A stretch of 64,000 nt of DNA from Comamonadaceae bacterium (GCA_947476465.1 CANJQN010000020.1:1-64000), one strand, 5' to 3'; shown: positions 1 through 9,671, counted from the stretch's first letter. The notes: a model not told the origin generated them from the sequence alone. Program-made: numbers and translations.

Positions 1-156
1 CACGATCAGTTTGCTGCTGTGGCGGCGCTTGATCGCCAGCGGTACGAAGGTCACCGACCGACCGCCCATCTCAAATTGACGTGGTTTTCCGGACGCCGTG
101 ACCACCACGCGGCGCGCTGCCGGTGTTTCACGAGTTGGCTTGTTGGGGGAGCTCAT
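1..156 (-). CDS. Partial hypothetical protein downstream of recombinase
   Basis: The ORF track misses this reading frame because it runs off the window edge. An ATG at 154-156 on the minus strand overlaps the recombinase stop as ATGA, and 52 codons stay open to base 1. The visible part is basic and begins MSSPNKPTRETPAARR. The tight coupling to the recombinase fragment suggests it belongs to the same phage or integrative element. I do not recognise the family. Confidence 0.5.
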   Translation of the reverse strand, partial: MSSPNKPTRETPAARRVVVTASGKPRQFEMGGRSVTFVPLAIKRRHSSKLIV

Positions 157-866
157 TCGACAACCTCCATTTCTACCGGTGCGCGTTGCTCAACCACGAA
201 TTGGTGTCGCTCAAGCTCCCGGCAGAACCGCTGCCAACTTTCATCGCACCAGATGATGTCCAGTCCGGCCTCGTGCAATTGAACCCGCTCGATCAGCAGG
301 CGCACGATCCAGTTCTGCTCGATGGGGAAAAAATGCTCCCACACCTGGCTCATTTGGCGCATCGCCACCAGTACCGTCGGTTCGTCCATTTCCTGCCGCT
401 CACGCAGCGCCTTGCCGGCCTGCCAAACGCCACTGATCGTCTCGGGCTTCTGCAATGCCTTGTGGACCTGCGCCAGCACGGCGGCCTCAACTTTTGAAGC
501 TGGCAGCAGTCCGATGTTGGGCGGGGTTGGGGCATAGGTCGCGCCAGCAGATTGCCGCTTTTCCAGGTACGGAACGTCGTAGCGATACCGCTTGCCGTTC
601 TTTTTCTGGGTGTTGGTCGGCAGCATGCGCTGGCCATCCGGCGCGTACAGGAGGCCCGTCAGCAACGCGGGCTCCTTTTTGTACCGGGTCCGAGGGCCTT
701 GCTTGCGACCTTCCACAAAAGCGTGCAACGCTTCCCATAACTGCGGCGTCACGATCGGCGCGTGCTGACCCGGGAAGGCTTTCCCCTTGTGCGTTATCTC
801 GCCCAGATACAGGCGGTTGCGCATCATGGTGAAGATGCACTGCCGGTCGATGACATGAACGCGCAC
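153..866 (-). pseudogene. Large serine recombinase, C-terminal remnant
   Basis: The 237 residues match the central recombinase domain and C-terminal part of large serine recombinases: YLGEITHKGKAFPGQHAPIV, then a VEGRKQGPRTRY stretch and a region like the zinc-ribbon segment (LLTGLLYAPDGQRMLPTN) but without the cysteines. These enzymes usually have about 500 or more residues, starting with a roughly 150-residue catalytic domain carrying the active serine. That domain is absent. The sequence upstream of about 860 belongs instead to a phage terminase in the opposite orientation, so the gene was cut by a deletion or rearrangement. The ATG given is simply the first in the remaining frame. It should not catalyse recombination. 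Confidence 0.8.
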
Positions 867-1590
867 AACATCAACGTGATCCGCACTGGATCCAAGTTCG
901 AAGCGCTCTGCGCCGAGGGCTCAACGCTCGATGGCTTGAACATTAACTTCGGCTGCATCGATGAACTGCACACGCATAAAACGCGCACCGTCTACGACGT
1001 GGTCGAAACCAGCACCGGCAAGCGGGACAACTCGCTCCTGTGGGTGATCACCACCGCCGGCAGCAACCGCTGCGGGATCTGCTACGAGGTGCGTCACCTT
1101 CGTGACGCGCTTGCTCGATGGCGTGTTTGAGGACCACAGCTAGTTCGGCATCATCTATCGTCTCGATGAAACTGACGACTGGGTCACTGAAGAGTCGCTG
1201 ATCAAAGCCAACCCCTACTGGGGTGTCTCAGTGCGCCCCGAGGTGCTGCTGCAGCTGCAGGCCAAAGCCATGCAGTTGCCTAGCGCGGTCAACAACTTCA
1301 AGACCAAGCACTTAAACGAATGGGGCAACGCGGACAGCTCGTGGACGGACATGCGCGCCTGGGACCGGTATGCAAACCCGGGCCTGACGCTTCAGCCGTA
1401 TGCCGGGCAGCCGTGCTGGATCGGGTTGGATCTGGCCAGCAAAGTTGATATCGCCGCACTGGTGCTGGTGTTCGCGCACCTGGAGATCGACAGGGCCCAT
1501 GCGGTGTTCGGGCGCTACTGCCTGCCGGAGGTCACGGTGCACGCCAACAGCAATAGCCAGTATCAAGGCTGGATGAATGCGGGCGCCTGA
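860..1590 (+). pseudogene. Phage terminase large subunit remnant, frameshifted
   Basis: Translation across two frames gives a TerL-like middle segment: SKFEALCAEGSTLDGLNI, the acidic CIDELH motif of the ATPase, VYDVVETSTGKR and LLWVITTAGSN, continuing as IYRLDETDDWVTEESLI, then HLNEWGNADSSW and CWIGLDLASKVD at the start of the nuclease domain. The N-terminal Walker A part and the C-terminal nuclease end are missing. An extra base near 1092 shifts frame, a TAG at 1141 sits where a sense codon is expected, and the frame breaks again near 1588, just before the sequence becomes AT-rich. It is a dead prophage packaging gene joined head-on to the recombinase remnant. Confidence 0.8.
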
Positions 1591-1687
1591 CGGTCACAAT
1601 TACACACAAAAAATTCAAATGTTTCAAAATTTGACTTTTGCTAATAAAATCCTTGCCTAATTTTATTGCCAATTTTTAATCGGGTTT
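1591..1687 (+). promoter_or_regulatory. AT-rich leader and likely promoter of the secretion operon
   Basis: This stretch is far more AT-rich than its surroundings. It holds a perfect 6-bp inverted repeat (TCAAAT, 8-base spacer, ATTTGA, 1615-1634) overlapping a TTGACT that could be a -35 box (1631-1636). No convincing -10 lies at ideal spacing. Position and composition support a promoter, but exact elements are uncertain. Confidence 0.4.
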
Positions 1688-2968
1688 ATGCATTTTAAGA
1701 AAATGATGCTGTGGTTTGGCTTTCGTCTGGGCTGCCTTCTGGGCTTGTTCTTACCCTTCTTCGCACCCTCCTCTTACGCCTCTACGTTGAGTCTTGACGC
1801 CGTCAACTTGACCACTGTCTTGCGCGAAGCCGTGACACAACACCCTGACATACGCTCCCGCCGCGATGACCAGCAAGCGGCAGTTGACCGGCTTGATGCG
1901 GCCCGCTGGGGTCGCTTTCCCGGTCTCAGTGCCGGAGTCGAAACCCGCAGCGGCGGTCTGCAGTCGGTCTTGCGCTTAGAGCAACCTGTGTGGAATGGCG
2001 GCCGCATCAGCAGCCAAATAGACGCTTCCCAAGCCGACCTGGGCGTGGCTGGGGCCACCTTGAGCGAGACTCAGCTCGACGTGCTGCTGCGCAGCGCCGG
2101 GGCATTTTTTGACATCTTGCGGTTAGAGTCGCGCCTCAAAACGGCCTTGGCCAACGAAGCCGAGCACCTGCGTTTGCTAGAGACGATTCAACGCCGCGTG
2201 GCCGCAGAAGTCAGCCCCTTGACCGACGAAACCCAAGCTGCCGCCCGCTGGCGGCAAGCGATCACCGAGCGCATCCGGACCACCCAGCAAATCGACACCG
2301 CGCGTTTCTTGCTGGCGCAACTGGTGGGCAGGCCGGTGGCTGAGTTGTTGCCTCCAACCCCAATCAACATGGGCCGCTGGAGCGAGAGCACCTTGCTCGA
2401 TGCTGCAATGCGCGTCTCCCCTGAGCGGCAGCGCTTGGTCGCGCAGGTTGACGCGGCCGAGGCCCAAATAGGTTTGGCCAAGTCGCAAATCATGCCGAGC
2501 GTCGTGGCGGGTTACCAATTCCGCTTAGGCACACTCCCGTTTGGCGAAGATCGTGGCCGGGCCTACTTGGCGGTACAGGTTCAAACCGGTGGCGGGTTGT
2601 CCAGCTTGGCCAACGTGCGCGCTGCAGTGTCTAAAAAAACAGCGGCTGTTGAAGCGATTGAAGCTCACGACCGCCGACTCACGCAAAGCGTGCGCACCAG
2701 CTGGGCCGAGAGCTTGGCCTTGAAAGAGCAAGTCGAACCCGTGCGCAACCTGCTGATTGGCTCTGAAGAAATTGTGGCCTCTTACTTGCGCCAGTTCCAG
2801 GTGGGCCGAAAAAATTGGCTCGACGTGTTGAACGCCCAGCGCGAAAAGGCCCAAGCCGGATACTCATTTTCCGACCTTGAATACCCACTGATGCTGTCTA
2901 ACGTCAGGTTGCTGCTGCTGGCTGGACGCTGGGATTCCACCACGTTGAGCCTCATCCATGCTCCATAA
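1688..2968 (+). CDS. TolC-family outer membrane protein of type I secretion
   Basis: The 426-residue product is the likely outer-membrane channel of a type I secretion system. It opens with a hydrophobic signal peptide (GCLLGLFLPFFAPSSYAS). Helical repeat regions typical of the outer membrane efflux protein family follow: LREAVTQHPDIRSRRDDQQ near the start and a second copy around VSPERQRLVAQVDAAEAQIG, with the family hallmark LRLEQPVWNGGRISSQID. It overlaps the ABC exporter by 11 bases, so the three genes form one operon. Codon use is less GC-biased than in most of the window, which hints at separate acquisition. No strong ribosome site is visible before the ATG. LapE/PrtF-like is the closest functional label I can offer. 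Confidence 0.85.
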   Translation: MHFKKMMLWFGFRLGCLLGLFLPFFAPSSYASTLSLDAVNLTTVLREAVTQHPDIRSRRDDQQAAVDRLDAARWGRFPGLSAGVETRSGGLQSVLRLEQPVWNGGRISSQIDASQADLGVAGATLSETQLDVLLRSAGAFFDILRLESRLKTALANEAEHLRLLETIQRRVAAEVSPLTDETQAAARWRQAITERIRTTQQIDTARFLLAQLVGRPVAELLPPTPINMGRWSESTLLDAAMRVSPERQRLVAQVDAAEAQIGLAKSQIMPSVVAGYQFRLGTLPFGEDRGRAYLAVQVQTGGGLSSLANVRAAVSKKTAAVEAIEAHDRRLTQSVRTSWAESLALKEQVEPVRNLLIGSEEIVASYLRQFQVGRKNWLDVLNAQREKAQAGYSFSDLEYPLMLSNVRLLLLAGRWDSTTLSLIHAP

Positions 2969-5180
2969 ATTGCCTGGCCTATCAGCCACACCGAACGATC
3001 TTGATTCCGGTCGCGCTGAAGTGCTTTTGATGGACGACGCAGCACTCTCGAGTCTGCTGTCACGCATGGCTGCGCTGCTTGGTCACGCCGTGCCTTCGCA
3101 CCGCTTTGGCATGGTTGAGCACAGCCAAGACGGCGTTGAGCTGGCGCAGCTGCCGCGCCAGCAAAAAGCCATTGAAATGTGGAAGGCACGCTTTGCCAGT
3201 GCGCCTGTTCGCTTTTTGCGCCCAGACGAGCTAGACCGCGGCTCTTTTCCCTTGTTGTGGATTGCCCCTGACGGACAAGACGTGCGCCTGGTTCGCGGCC
3301 GGCTGAGCCACGGCGCCTGCTCCACTGAAAATGCCAACGGCTTGGCCCAAGAGCTAGACCCCGCCACAGTCGCCAGCGGCACGCTGCTTCAGTTGCGCGC
3401 TGACACGGGTGAGCAACACGACGCCGACGCCCCGCGCACCGCCACCGACTGGTTTGCTTACGCCATTCGAAAGCATCGGCGCATCTTTGCAGAAGCGATT
3501 TTTGCCACCTTCATGATCAGCAGCATCGGCCTGGTCTCAGCCATGTACACCATGCAGGTGTACGACCGCGTGGTGCCCACCAAAGGCTATTCCACCTTGT
3601 GGGTGCTCACCGCTGGCGTGCTGCTGGCGATTGTTCTTGAGTTCACCATGAAGCAGGTCAGGGCGCACATGACGGACCGCGCCTCCAAAGCCATTGACCA
3701 AGAACTCTCGGGCGTCTTCTTTGGTAAGGCGCTAGACATCCGCATGGACGCTCGGCCCAACACCGTGGGCACCTTTGCCTCGCAAATTCGGCACTTTGAA
3801 TCGGTGCGCAACTTCATGACCTCGTCGACGCTGTTTATTTTGGCCGACGCCCCGTTTGCGCTGCTGTTCATCGGCGTCATGGCGTTGATTGCCGGGCCGG
3901 TGGCCATTGTGCCGCTGGTCATGGTGCCGGTGGCCATTCTCACGGGCTTGTACTTTCGCAACCCGATTGAGCGGCTCACGGGCGAAAACATGGCCGAGTC
4001 GAATCGTAAAAACGGTTTGCTGATTGAAGCAGTTGATGGCATTGAATCCATCAAAGCGGCTGGCGGCGAATGGAAAATGCAAGACCGCTACCGCAACCTC
4101 ACAGCCATCATTGCCGTCAGCGAGCTCAAGCTTAAAACCATCACCAGCCGCGCCACCAACTTGGCGCAAAGCATCCAGCAGCTCAACTACGTGGGTTTAA
4201 TCGTGGTTGGCGCTCATGCCATCAGCACTGGCCAGCTGACCATGGGCGGGCTGATTGCTTGCACCATCATCAGCGGCCGGGCGCTGGGGCCCTTGGTACA
4301 AATTCCGCAGCTCATCGTGCAGTGGAAGCACGCACAAACAGCGCTCAAATCGCTCGACGCCATCATGGCCATGCCAAGCGACCGCAGCGGCCAAGAGCGC
4401 CTGATGGTGCCCGACAACTGCAGCGGTCGGTTGCAAATAGACAAAGCCGTGTTTGCCTACCGCGCAGACCAGCCCACGCTCGAAGTCGCTGCCCTCAGCA
4501 TCCAGCCCGGTGAGCGCATTGCGGTGCTCGGCTCCGTCGGTTCGGGCAAGTCAACCCTCATCAAAATTCTCTCGGGTTTGTACAAACCCAAGAGCGGCAG
4601 TGTCTTGCTAGACGGCATTGACATGGACCAACTCGCCCCCGAGTTTGTGCGCGAGCACATTGGCTACTTGCCGCAAGACGTGCGCCTATTTAACGGCACG
4701 CTGCGCGACAACCTCACGCTCGGCCTGCCAGCGCCAAACGACAGCTTGGTTCTGCGCGCCGCCCGCCTGACAGGGCTTGACCAAGTCATTCAAAACCACC
4801 CCAAAGGGCTGGAGTTGGAGATCAACGAAGGCGGGCGCGGCCTGTCTGGCGGCCAACGCCAGTTGGTCGGGTTGACACGCCTGCTGCTGGCGCAGCCCCG
4901 CATCATGCTGCTTGACGAACCCACCGCCTCCATGGACATTCAGTTAGAGACGCGCGTCATGAAGCACTTGTTTGAAGACATCGCGCCTGAATCTGTGCTG
5001 GTGGTGGTCACCCACAAGATGGGCTTGCTGCCGCATGTCAACCGCATCATCGTTGTTGAAAAAGGGCGCATCGTGGCCGACGGCCCACGTGACCGAATAC
5101 TCGCCCGCATGAAACAAGCTGGGCCTGCTGCTGCGCCCGCCGCTACGCCTGCCGTGAAAGCTGAGGAAACTGCAGCATGA
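2958..5180 (+). CDS. Type I secretion ABC transporter/permease (LapB-like)
   Basis: This 740-residue exporter is the inner-membrane ATPase of the system. Residues 1 to about 140 form a soluble N-terminal domain of the C39-peptidase-like type without an obvious catalytic Cys, as in LapB/RtxB exporters. A membrane region follows (EAIFATFMISSIGLVSAMYT, LFIGVMALIAGPVAIV). The nucleotide-binding domain has Walker A GSVGSGKST, Q-loop YLPQDV, signature LSGGQ, Walker B IMLLDEPTAS and an H-loop VVTHK. The start at 2958 overlaps the TolC-like gene; a later ATG at 3030 is possible. The stop overlaps the HlyD-like start as ATGA. The C-terminal tail is Ala/Pro-rich. The substrate is unknown. Confidence 0.9.
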   Translation: MLHKLPGLSATPNDLDSGRAEVLLMDDAALSSLLSRMAALLGHAVPSHRFGMVEHSQDGVELAQLPRQQKAIEMWKARFASAPVRFLRPDELDRGSFPLLWIAPDGQDVRLVRGRLSHGACSTENANGLAQELDPATVASGTLLQLRADTGEQHDADAPRTATDWFAYAIRKHRRIFAEAIFATFMISSIGLVSAMYTMQVYDRVVPTKGYSTLWVLTAGVLLAIVLEFTMKQVRAHMTDRASKAIDQELSGVFFGKALDIRMDARPNTVGTFASQIRHFESVRNFMTSSTLFILADAPFALLFIGVMALIAGPVAIVPLVMVPVAILTGLYFRNPIERLTGENMAESNRKNGLLIEAVDGIESIKAAGGEWKMQDRYRNLTAIIAVSELKLKTITSRATNLAQSIQQLNYVGLIVVGAHAISTGQLTMGGLIACTIISGRALGPLVQIPQLIVQWKHAQTALKSLDAIMAMPSDRSGQERLMVPDNCSGRLQIDKAVFAYRADQPTLEVAALSIQPGERIAVLGSVGSGKSTLIKILSGLYKPKSGSVLLDGIDMDQLAPEFVREHIGYLPQDVRLFNGTLRDNLTLGLPAPNDSLVLRAARLTGLDQVIQNHPKGLELEINEGGRGLSGGQRQLVGLTRLLLAQPRIMLLDEPTASMDIQLETRVMKHLFEDIAPESVLVVVTHKMGLLPHVNRIIVVEKGRIVADGPRDRILARMKQAGPAAAPAATPAVKAEETAA

Positions 5181-6379
5181 AGATTTTCTGGTTCCTTCAC
5201 TCCAACACCAGCCAACGCGGCAACACGCCGGCGGTTGAAGACCTGCGCGGCTCGCGCTGGGTGCTGAGCATTACGTTTGTCTCCCTAGCCAGCTTTTTTG
5301 CTTGGGCCTACTTTGCCGAACTGGACGAAATCACCCGTGCCCCCGGCACCGTTATTTCTTCATCTCGCACCCAAGTCATTCAGTCGCAAGATGGCGGCAC
5401 GCTAGAGGCCTTGCTCGTCAAAGAAGGCGACACGGTAGAGGCCGGGCAAACACTCGCCCGCCTAGAGCGCACCCGCGCAGCAGCCACCTTTCTTGAAACA
5501 CGAGCCAAAGCCGCCGGCTTGTCGGCCACCTCTGCCCGACTGCGTGCAGAGGTCTTTGGTGGAGAGATCGATTTCCCGCCCGAGATAGCTAACTACCCGG
5601 AATTTCGCAGCAACCAGTTGGCCCTCTTTAAGAAGCGCCAAGAAGCCCTTAGCGAAGAACTCCAGGGCATCAAAGACATGACCGGCTTGGCCATAGAAGA
5701 GCTCAACATGAACCTGCCGCTGGTCAAGTCCGGCGACGTCAGCCGCACCGAAGTACTGCGGCTGCAACGCCAAGTGGCCGACCTGAGATCGCAAGGCACC
5801 AACAAGCGCAACAAGTACTTTCAGGACGCACAGGCCGAGCTCAACAAGGTTGAAGAAGAACACGCCGGCACACTGCAGCTCATGGCCCAGCGCAAAAATC
5901 TGCTGGACCAAACCAAGCTGACATCCCCCATGCGCGGCGTGGTTAAAAACGTCCGAATCACCACCCAAGGCGGGGTGATTCGGGCAGGCGAAGAAGTCAT
6001 GCAAATTGTCCCGCTGGAAGACGACTTATTGATTGAAGCCAAAGTGTCTCCGTCAGAGATCGCCTTCATCAGTATTGGCATGACCGCCAGCGTCAAGATC
6101 GACGCCTACGACTCCACCATCTACGGCGACCTGCCCGGCAAACTTATTTTCATTAGCGCTGATACCCTCAGCGAAAATCTGAAGGAAAACGAAAAGCCTT
6201 ACTACCGTGCCCGCGTGCGCACCACCGGACGGCGGTTCAGCGGCCGCCCAGACACCGAGATCGACATTTGGCCCGGCATGACCGCGACGATCGAAGTCAA
6301 AACCGGCAGAAAATCTGTGTTGAATTATTTAATGAAACCAATCATAAAAACGGTAAGCGAATCACTGGGGGAGCGTTGA
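5177..6379 (+). CDS. HlyD-family membrane fusion protein
   Basis: The 400-residue protein is the periplasmic adaptor linking the ABC exporter to the TolC-like channel. It has one N-terminal membrane segment (WVLSITFVSLASFFAWAYF), a biotinyl-lipoyl-like half (VIQSQDGGTLEALLVKEGDT), a long coiled-coil stretch in the middle (RTEVLRLQRQVADLRSQGTN) and the conserved end of the lipoyl and beta-barrel region (LTSPMRGVVKNVRI, GEEVMQIVPLEDDLLIEAKV). The ATG overlaps the exporter stop as ATGA, so translation is probably coupled. No RTX or adhesin gene follows; the next element is a transposase fragment. It acts in the inner membrane and periplasm. Confidence 0.9.
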   Translation: MKIFWFLHSNTSQRGNTPAVEDLRGSRWVLSITFVSLASFFAWAYFAELDEITRAPGTVISSSRTQVIQSQDGGTLEALLVKEGDTVEAGQTLARLERTRAAATFLETRAKAAGLSATSARLRAEVFGGEIDFPPEIANYPEFRSNQLALFKKRQEALSEELQGIKDMTGLAIEELNMNLPLVKSGDVSRTEVLRLQRQVADLRSQGTNKRNKYFQDAQAELNKVEEEHAGTLQLMAQRKNLLDQTKLTSPMRGVVKNVRITTQGGVIRAGEEVMQIVPLEDDLLIEAKVSPSEIAFISIGMTASVKIDAYDSTIYGDLPGKLIFISADTLSENLKENEKPYYRARVRTTGRRFSGRPDTEIDIWPGMTATIEVKTGRKSVLNYLMKPIIKTVSESLGER

Positions 6380-6437
6380 GTCTATGTTTTTCGGAACCCA
6401 CATCCGTACCCGAACCCATCCGTAATTTTTTAGGTAA

Positions 6438-6918
6438 TCAGGGCGAAGCGTAACCAAAATAGATTTGTAAGCACTGCTTAAAAACCTTCTCTTTTCGGTC
6501 ATTAAAGCGGTATTCGATTTCCTTCAGATACATCGGGAAGTGATACCTAGAAACTCCCCAATAGTAGTAGAGAATGTGTTTGGCATAGCTCCGAAATCCC
6601 TCGATGCCGTTAATGGGATGTTTTGTGCTTTTGTCGACGACGAATTTACTGTGACTCACGGCACGGTGTTTACCAAATCGCCTGAGCGATCGATACCCCC
6701 GGAGGGCATCGGTGTAGTAGAAAGATCCCTTCTTAGAGCGGGCTTTGATGTGGTTCATGAGGGTCTCCGCCAAGACCGCGACTCGACCACTTTGGTATAG
6801 ACCCTGCCTTCCCTCTCCCGCAGACCGAAAACGACGCTTTTTCCGGCAGCACCCCGGCCACGTTTGCCTTTCGCCTGGCAGGCGATCGCTTGGTAACCTG
6901 GTAACCGTATTCGTGCCA
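6438..6918 (-). pseudogene. IS1595-family transposase, C-terminal remnant
   Basis: Reading the minus strand from about 6870 gives KGKRGRGAAGKSVVFGL and REREGRVYTKVVE, then after a frameshift near 6770-6782 AETLMNHIKARSKKGSFYY, TDALRGYRSL, and NGIEGFRSYAKHILYYYWGV, ending in FNDRKEK. This is the pattern of the ISXO2-like DDE domain of IS1595-family transposases. The N-terminal zinc-binding part and the first catalytic Asp are missing. The upstream limit is set at an in-frame ATG (6918), but clear similarity begins only near 6870. I could not identify terminal inverted repeats. It marks a rearrangement immediately after the secretion operon. Confidence 0.75.
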
Positions 6919-6994
6919 TGCTCGGGGGTACCCAGGCATCAGGAATTCCGACACGCTTGATCCGTAGGGTTCGAGTTGGATTGCATGTGTCCTT

Positions 6995-8620
6995 TCAAAT
7001 GAGGCGGTCAAAGCCATGCCAAAAGCGTTCCCGAATCTCACGCTTGAGGACCTTGCCGACATGGCTGCGCGGCAGAGTCGGCCAGATCTCCACTGACTTG
7101 GGCGTCTTCATAGCGCCGAGCTCGGCACGACAATAAGCTTGGAGTTCCGTGTCAGTAGCGACGTGGCCGCTCTTCAACTCAACAATCGCCTTCACGGATT
7201 CCCCCCACTTGTCGTCCGGTACCCCGATGACCGCGCAGTCAATGACTGCAGGATGGCGCCACAGCACCTGCTCGATCTCACTGGGGTAGATGTTGAAGCC
7301 CCCACTGATGATCATGTCCTTCTTGCGGTCGACGATGTAGACGTAGCCTGCGCTGTCGCGGTATCCAATGTCGCCAGTGTGGTGCCATCCGTACTGACGC
7401 ATCGCAGCGTCTTCTTCGGGCCGATTCAGATAGCCTTTGGCCACCAGGGCTCCACGCACCACCAATTCACCGATTTCGCCTGCTGGCAAGAGGTCGCCAG
7501 AGTCATTCATCACTTCGACGCGCGTCGTGAGCGTGGGGCGGCCGCAGCTCTTTAGGCGTGTTTCGGATATTCGGCCGTCCTCGAAATGCTCATGGGGTGC
7601 CAGATAAGTCAGGATGAGAGAGGCTTCGGTCTGCCCCCAGCATTGCGCCATGACCGGCCCGAAAACCTCTATCGCCTCCTGCAACTTGTTGACGGACATC
7701 GGTGCAGCCGCATACAGAAAGTAACGCAGACTGGAGAAGTCGCGAGATCGAATGTCGGGCTCGGAAAGCAAGCTGTAGATCACTGTGGGCGGTAAGAACA
7801 GCGTGGTGATCCGATATCTTTCCATCGCGTCGATCACCGCCCTGGGTTCGGCCCTCCGCAGATTGACCACCGTCCCCCCCATGGCGAGGGTCGCCAGCGC
7901 AACGTTGCCCGCCCCATGCGTCATGGGCACCGCCATGAGATTGATGTGCGGTTGTGCGAGCGGCATGCAAACATGGAAGGTCGTGACAATGGCCGCGACG
8001 TTTCGATGGCACACCATGACGTTCTTTGGCCGGCCGGTTGTGCCGCCGGTGGTCTTTATCCAGGCCAGATCTTCAGGTCCATGATCGTCGTCGGGAAACG
8101 ACGCGGGGAAGGCGCCTGCCCATTCACACAGTGACGGCACTTGCGCCGAAGGCGCATCGACCATGACCACATTGCGCAGGCCAGGCACGCTGCGCCTGAT
8201 GGCGGGGATGTCTTTTGCAAGCGACGTATGGATAAACAGAAACTCGCATTCGTTTTCCACAAGGAAAGCAAGGTTCTCGGCAAGCACATGGCGGATCGGC
8301 ACCGGCAGCCAGACACAGCCGGCGCGAAAAACTCCCAGCATTGCGGCGAAGGCGAAAACATCGTTGGGACTGTAGATAGCCACTCGCGCGCCGCGTCGCA
8401 AGCCCGCGGCGTGCAAGCCGTTGGCCACGCGATGGGTCAGGTCCGCAACTTCCTGAAAGGAATATGCCGAGTCCCCATCACGAAAGCACACGCCGTTGGA
8501 GGAAATGCGGCAACCATGGTCGAACAAGTCTATGGCGCGCATGACGCAGCTATTGTGAGATGCATGCGCACGCGCGTCGCCGGCTTGGATGCGCAGGCCA
8601 CTTGACGGCTCTGTTTGCAT
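6995..8620 (-). CDS. AMP-dependent acyl-CoA ligase
   Basis: The 541-residue enzyme should activate a carboxylic acid to its CoA thioester with ATP. Motifs of the ANL superfamily are clear: the phosphate-binding loop TTGGTTGRPKNVMVCHRN, QCWGQTEASL (A5), YGWHHTGDIGYRDSAGY (A7/A8), the hinge VDRKKDMIISGG and the C-terminal lysine region HVGKVLKREIRERF. It is the last gene of a minus-strand unit (thiolase-like, DUF35, Bug, ligase), 24 bases after the Bug stop. The start at 8620 has no clear ribosome site; Met27 (8542) is an alternative. The substrate cannot be read from sequence; the neighbours suggest an alicyclic, branched or aromatic acid. Confidence 0.88.
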   Translation of the reverse strand: MQTEPSSGLRIQAGDARAHASHNSCVMRAIDLFDHGCRISSNGVCFRDGDSAYSFQEVADLTHRVANGLHAAGLRRGARVAIYSPNDVFAFAAMLGVFRAGCVWLPVPIRHVLAENLAFLVENECEFLFIHTSLAKDIPAIRRSVPGLRNVVMVDAPSAQVPSLCEWAGAFPASFPDDDHGPEDLAWIKTTGGTTGRPKNVMVCHRNVAAIVTTFHVCMPLAQPHINLMAVPMTHGAGNVALATLAMGGTVVNLRRAEPRAVIDAMERYRITTLFLPPTVIYSLLSEPDIRSRDFSSLRYFLYAAAPMSVNKLQEAIEVFGPVMAQCWGQTEASLILTYLAPHEHFEDGRISETRLKSCGRPTLTTRVEVMNDSGDLLPAGEIGELVVRGALVAKGYLNRPEEDAAMRQYGWHHTGDIGYRDSAGYVYIVDRKKDMIISGGFNIYPSEIEQVLWRHPAVIDCAVIGVPDDKWGESVKAIVELKSGHVATDTELQAYCRAELGAMKTPKSVEIWPTLPRSHVGKVLKREIRERFWHGFDRLI

Positions 8621-8644
8621 GGTCAGCGGATCGGGAAAGCCGAT

Positions 8645-9616
8645 TCACTCAGCAGCCATCCCGATTGCCTTGATCACCTTGCCAAGCCGCTGCGTCTCTG
8701 CGGCCATGAACCGGCCAAATTCGTCGGGTGTCGACGGTGTGATTTCGAGCCCACTGTTCCTGAAGGTCGTTCGGGTTGCCTCATCGGACAAGGCTTTCAG
8801 TGCGGCCGCGTTGAGCTTGTTGACGCGATCCAGTGGCAAGCCCGCTGGCGCGAGGATGCCAAACCAGGAATAAGCGGAAAAGCCAGGCAGTGTGTCGGCT
8901 ATCGGCGCAACGTCAGGCAGTGCACTCAACCTGGTTGGGCTGCCAACGCCGATGGCTCGTACTTTGCCTGCCCTGATGTTGGCCAGGCCGCTGACCTGTG
9001 CGTCGAAGTAACCATGAACGCGTCCCGCGATGATGTCAATTTGCGCCGGAGCTGTGCCTTTGTAGGGGACGGCAACCACTTCCATGCCCGCCATCGAAGC
9101 CAGCAGTGCCTGAAAGATGTCGGACGGACTGCCGCTACCAGAGTGCGCAAAATTGAGTTTTCGCGGGTTGGCCTTGCCGTAGGCAATGAGTTCGGGCACC
9201 GTATGGATCGGCAAGGAAGGATGGACGATGAGAATTGTGGGGGCATTGCCCACCAGGCTAATCGGTTGAAAGTCCTTGATGGGGTCGTACGCAAGGCTCT
9301 TGTAGAGACTGACGTTGGCGGCGTTCGTGCCCAAGAATCCCCAATAGAGACGATAGCCATCTGGGGGCGACTTGGCTACATAGTCGGCAGCGATGTTGCC
9401 CCCCGCTCCGGGGCGGTTTTCAATCACGATTGGCTGCCCCAAGTGCTCCGACATCTTTTGCGCTACGACGCGCGCGGCGATGTCTTGCAAACCACCCGCC
9501 GTGAACGGCACGATCATCTGGATCGGGCGGTTCGGATAACTGTCTTGCGCGAGGGCCGCTGTCACGACCAGATGAGCGCCGAGAATCACCAGCCATTTCA
9601 GTACTTGTCTTTTCAT
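8645..9616 (-). CDS. Bug-family periplasmic substrate-binding protein
   Basis: This 323-residue protein is a solute receptor of the Bug/TctC family. It has a Sec signal peptide (LKWLVILGAHLVVTAALAQD) followed by YPNRPIQMIVPFTAGG, IVIENRPGAGGNIAADYVAK and GKVRAIGVGSPTRLSALPDV, all family hallmarks. I chose Met14 of the ORF (9616) over the longer form because GGAGA lies seven bases upstream and the signal peptide starts there. No TctA/TctB membrane subunits are nearby, as is common for orphan Bug genes in Burkholderiales. It lies between the DUF35 gene and the ligase and probably delivers their substrate. The ligand is unknown. Confidence 0.9.
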   Translation of the reverse strand: MKRQVLKWLVILGAHLVVTAALAQDSYPNRPIQMIVPFTAGGLQDIAARVVAQKMSEHLGQPIVIENRPGAGGNIAADYVAKSPPDGYRLYWGFLGTNAANVSLYKSLAYDPIKDFQPISLVGNAPTILIVHPSLPIHTVPELIAYGKANPRKLNFAHSGSGSPSDIFQALLASMAGMEVVAVPYKGTAPAQIDIIAGRVHGYFDAQVSGLANIRAGKVRAIGVGSPTRLSALPDVAPIADTLPGFSAYSWFGILAPAGLPLDRVNKLNAAALKALSDEATRTTFRNSGLEITPSTPDEFGRFMAAETQRLGKVIKAIGMAAE

Positions 9617-9671
9617 GTCTTGTCTCCGGGTCGTTGCTAAAGCCTTGCGCGCCATTGAAAATCAGCGCCCA

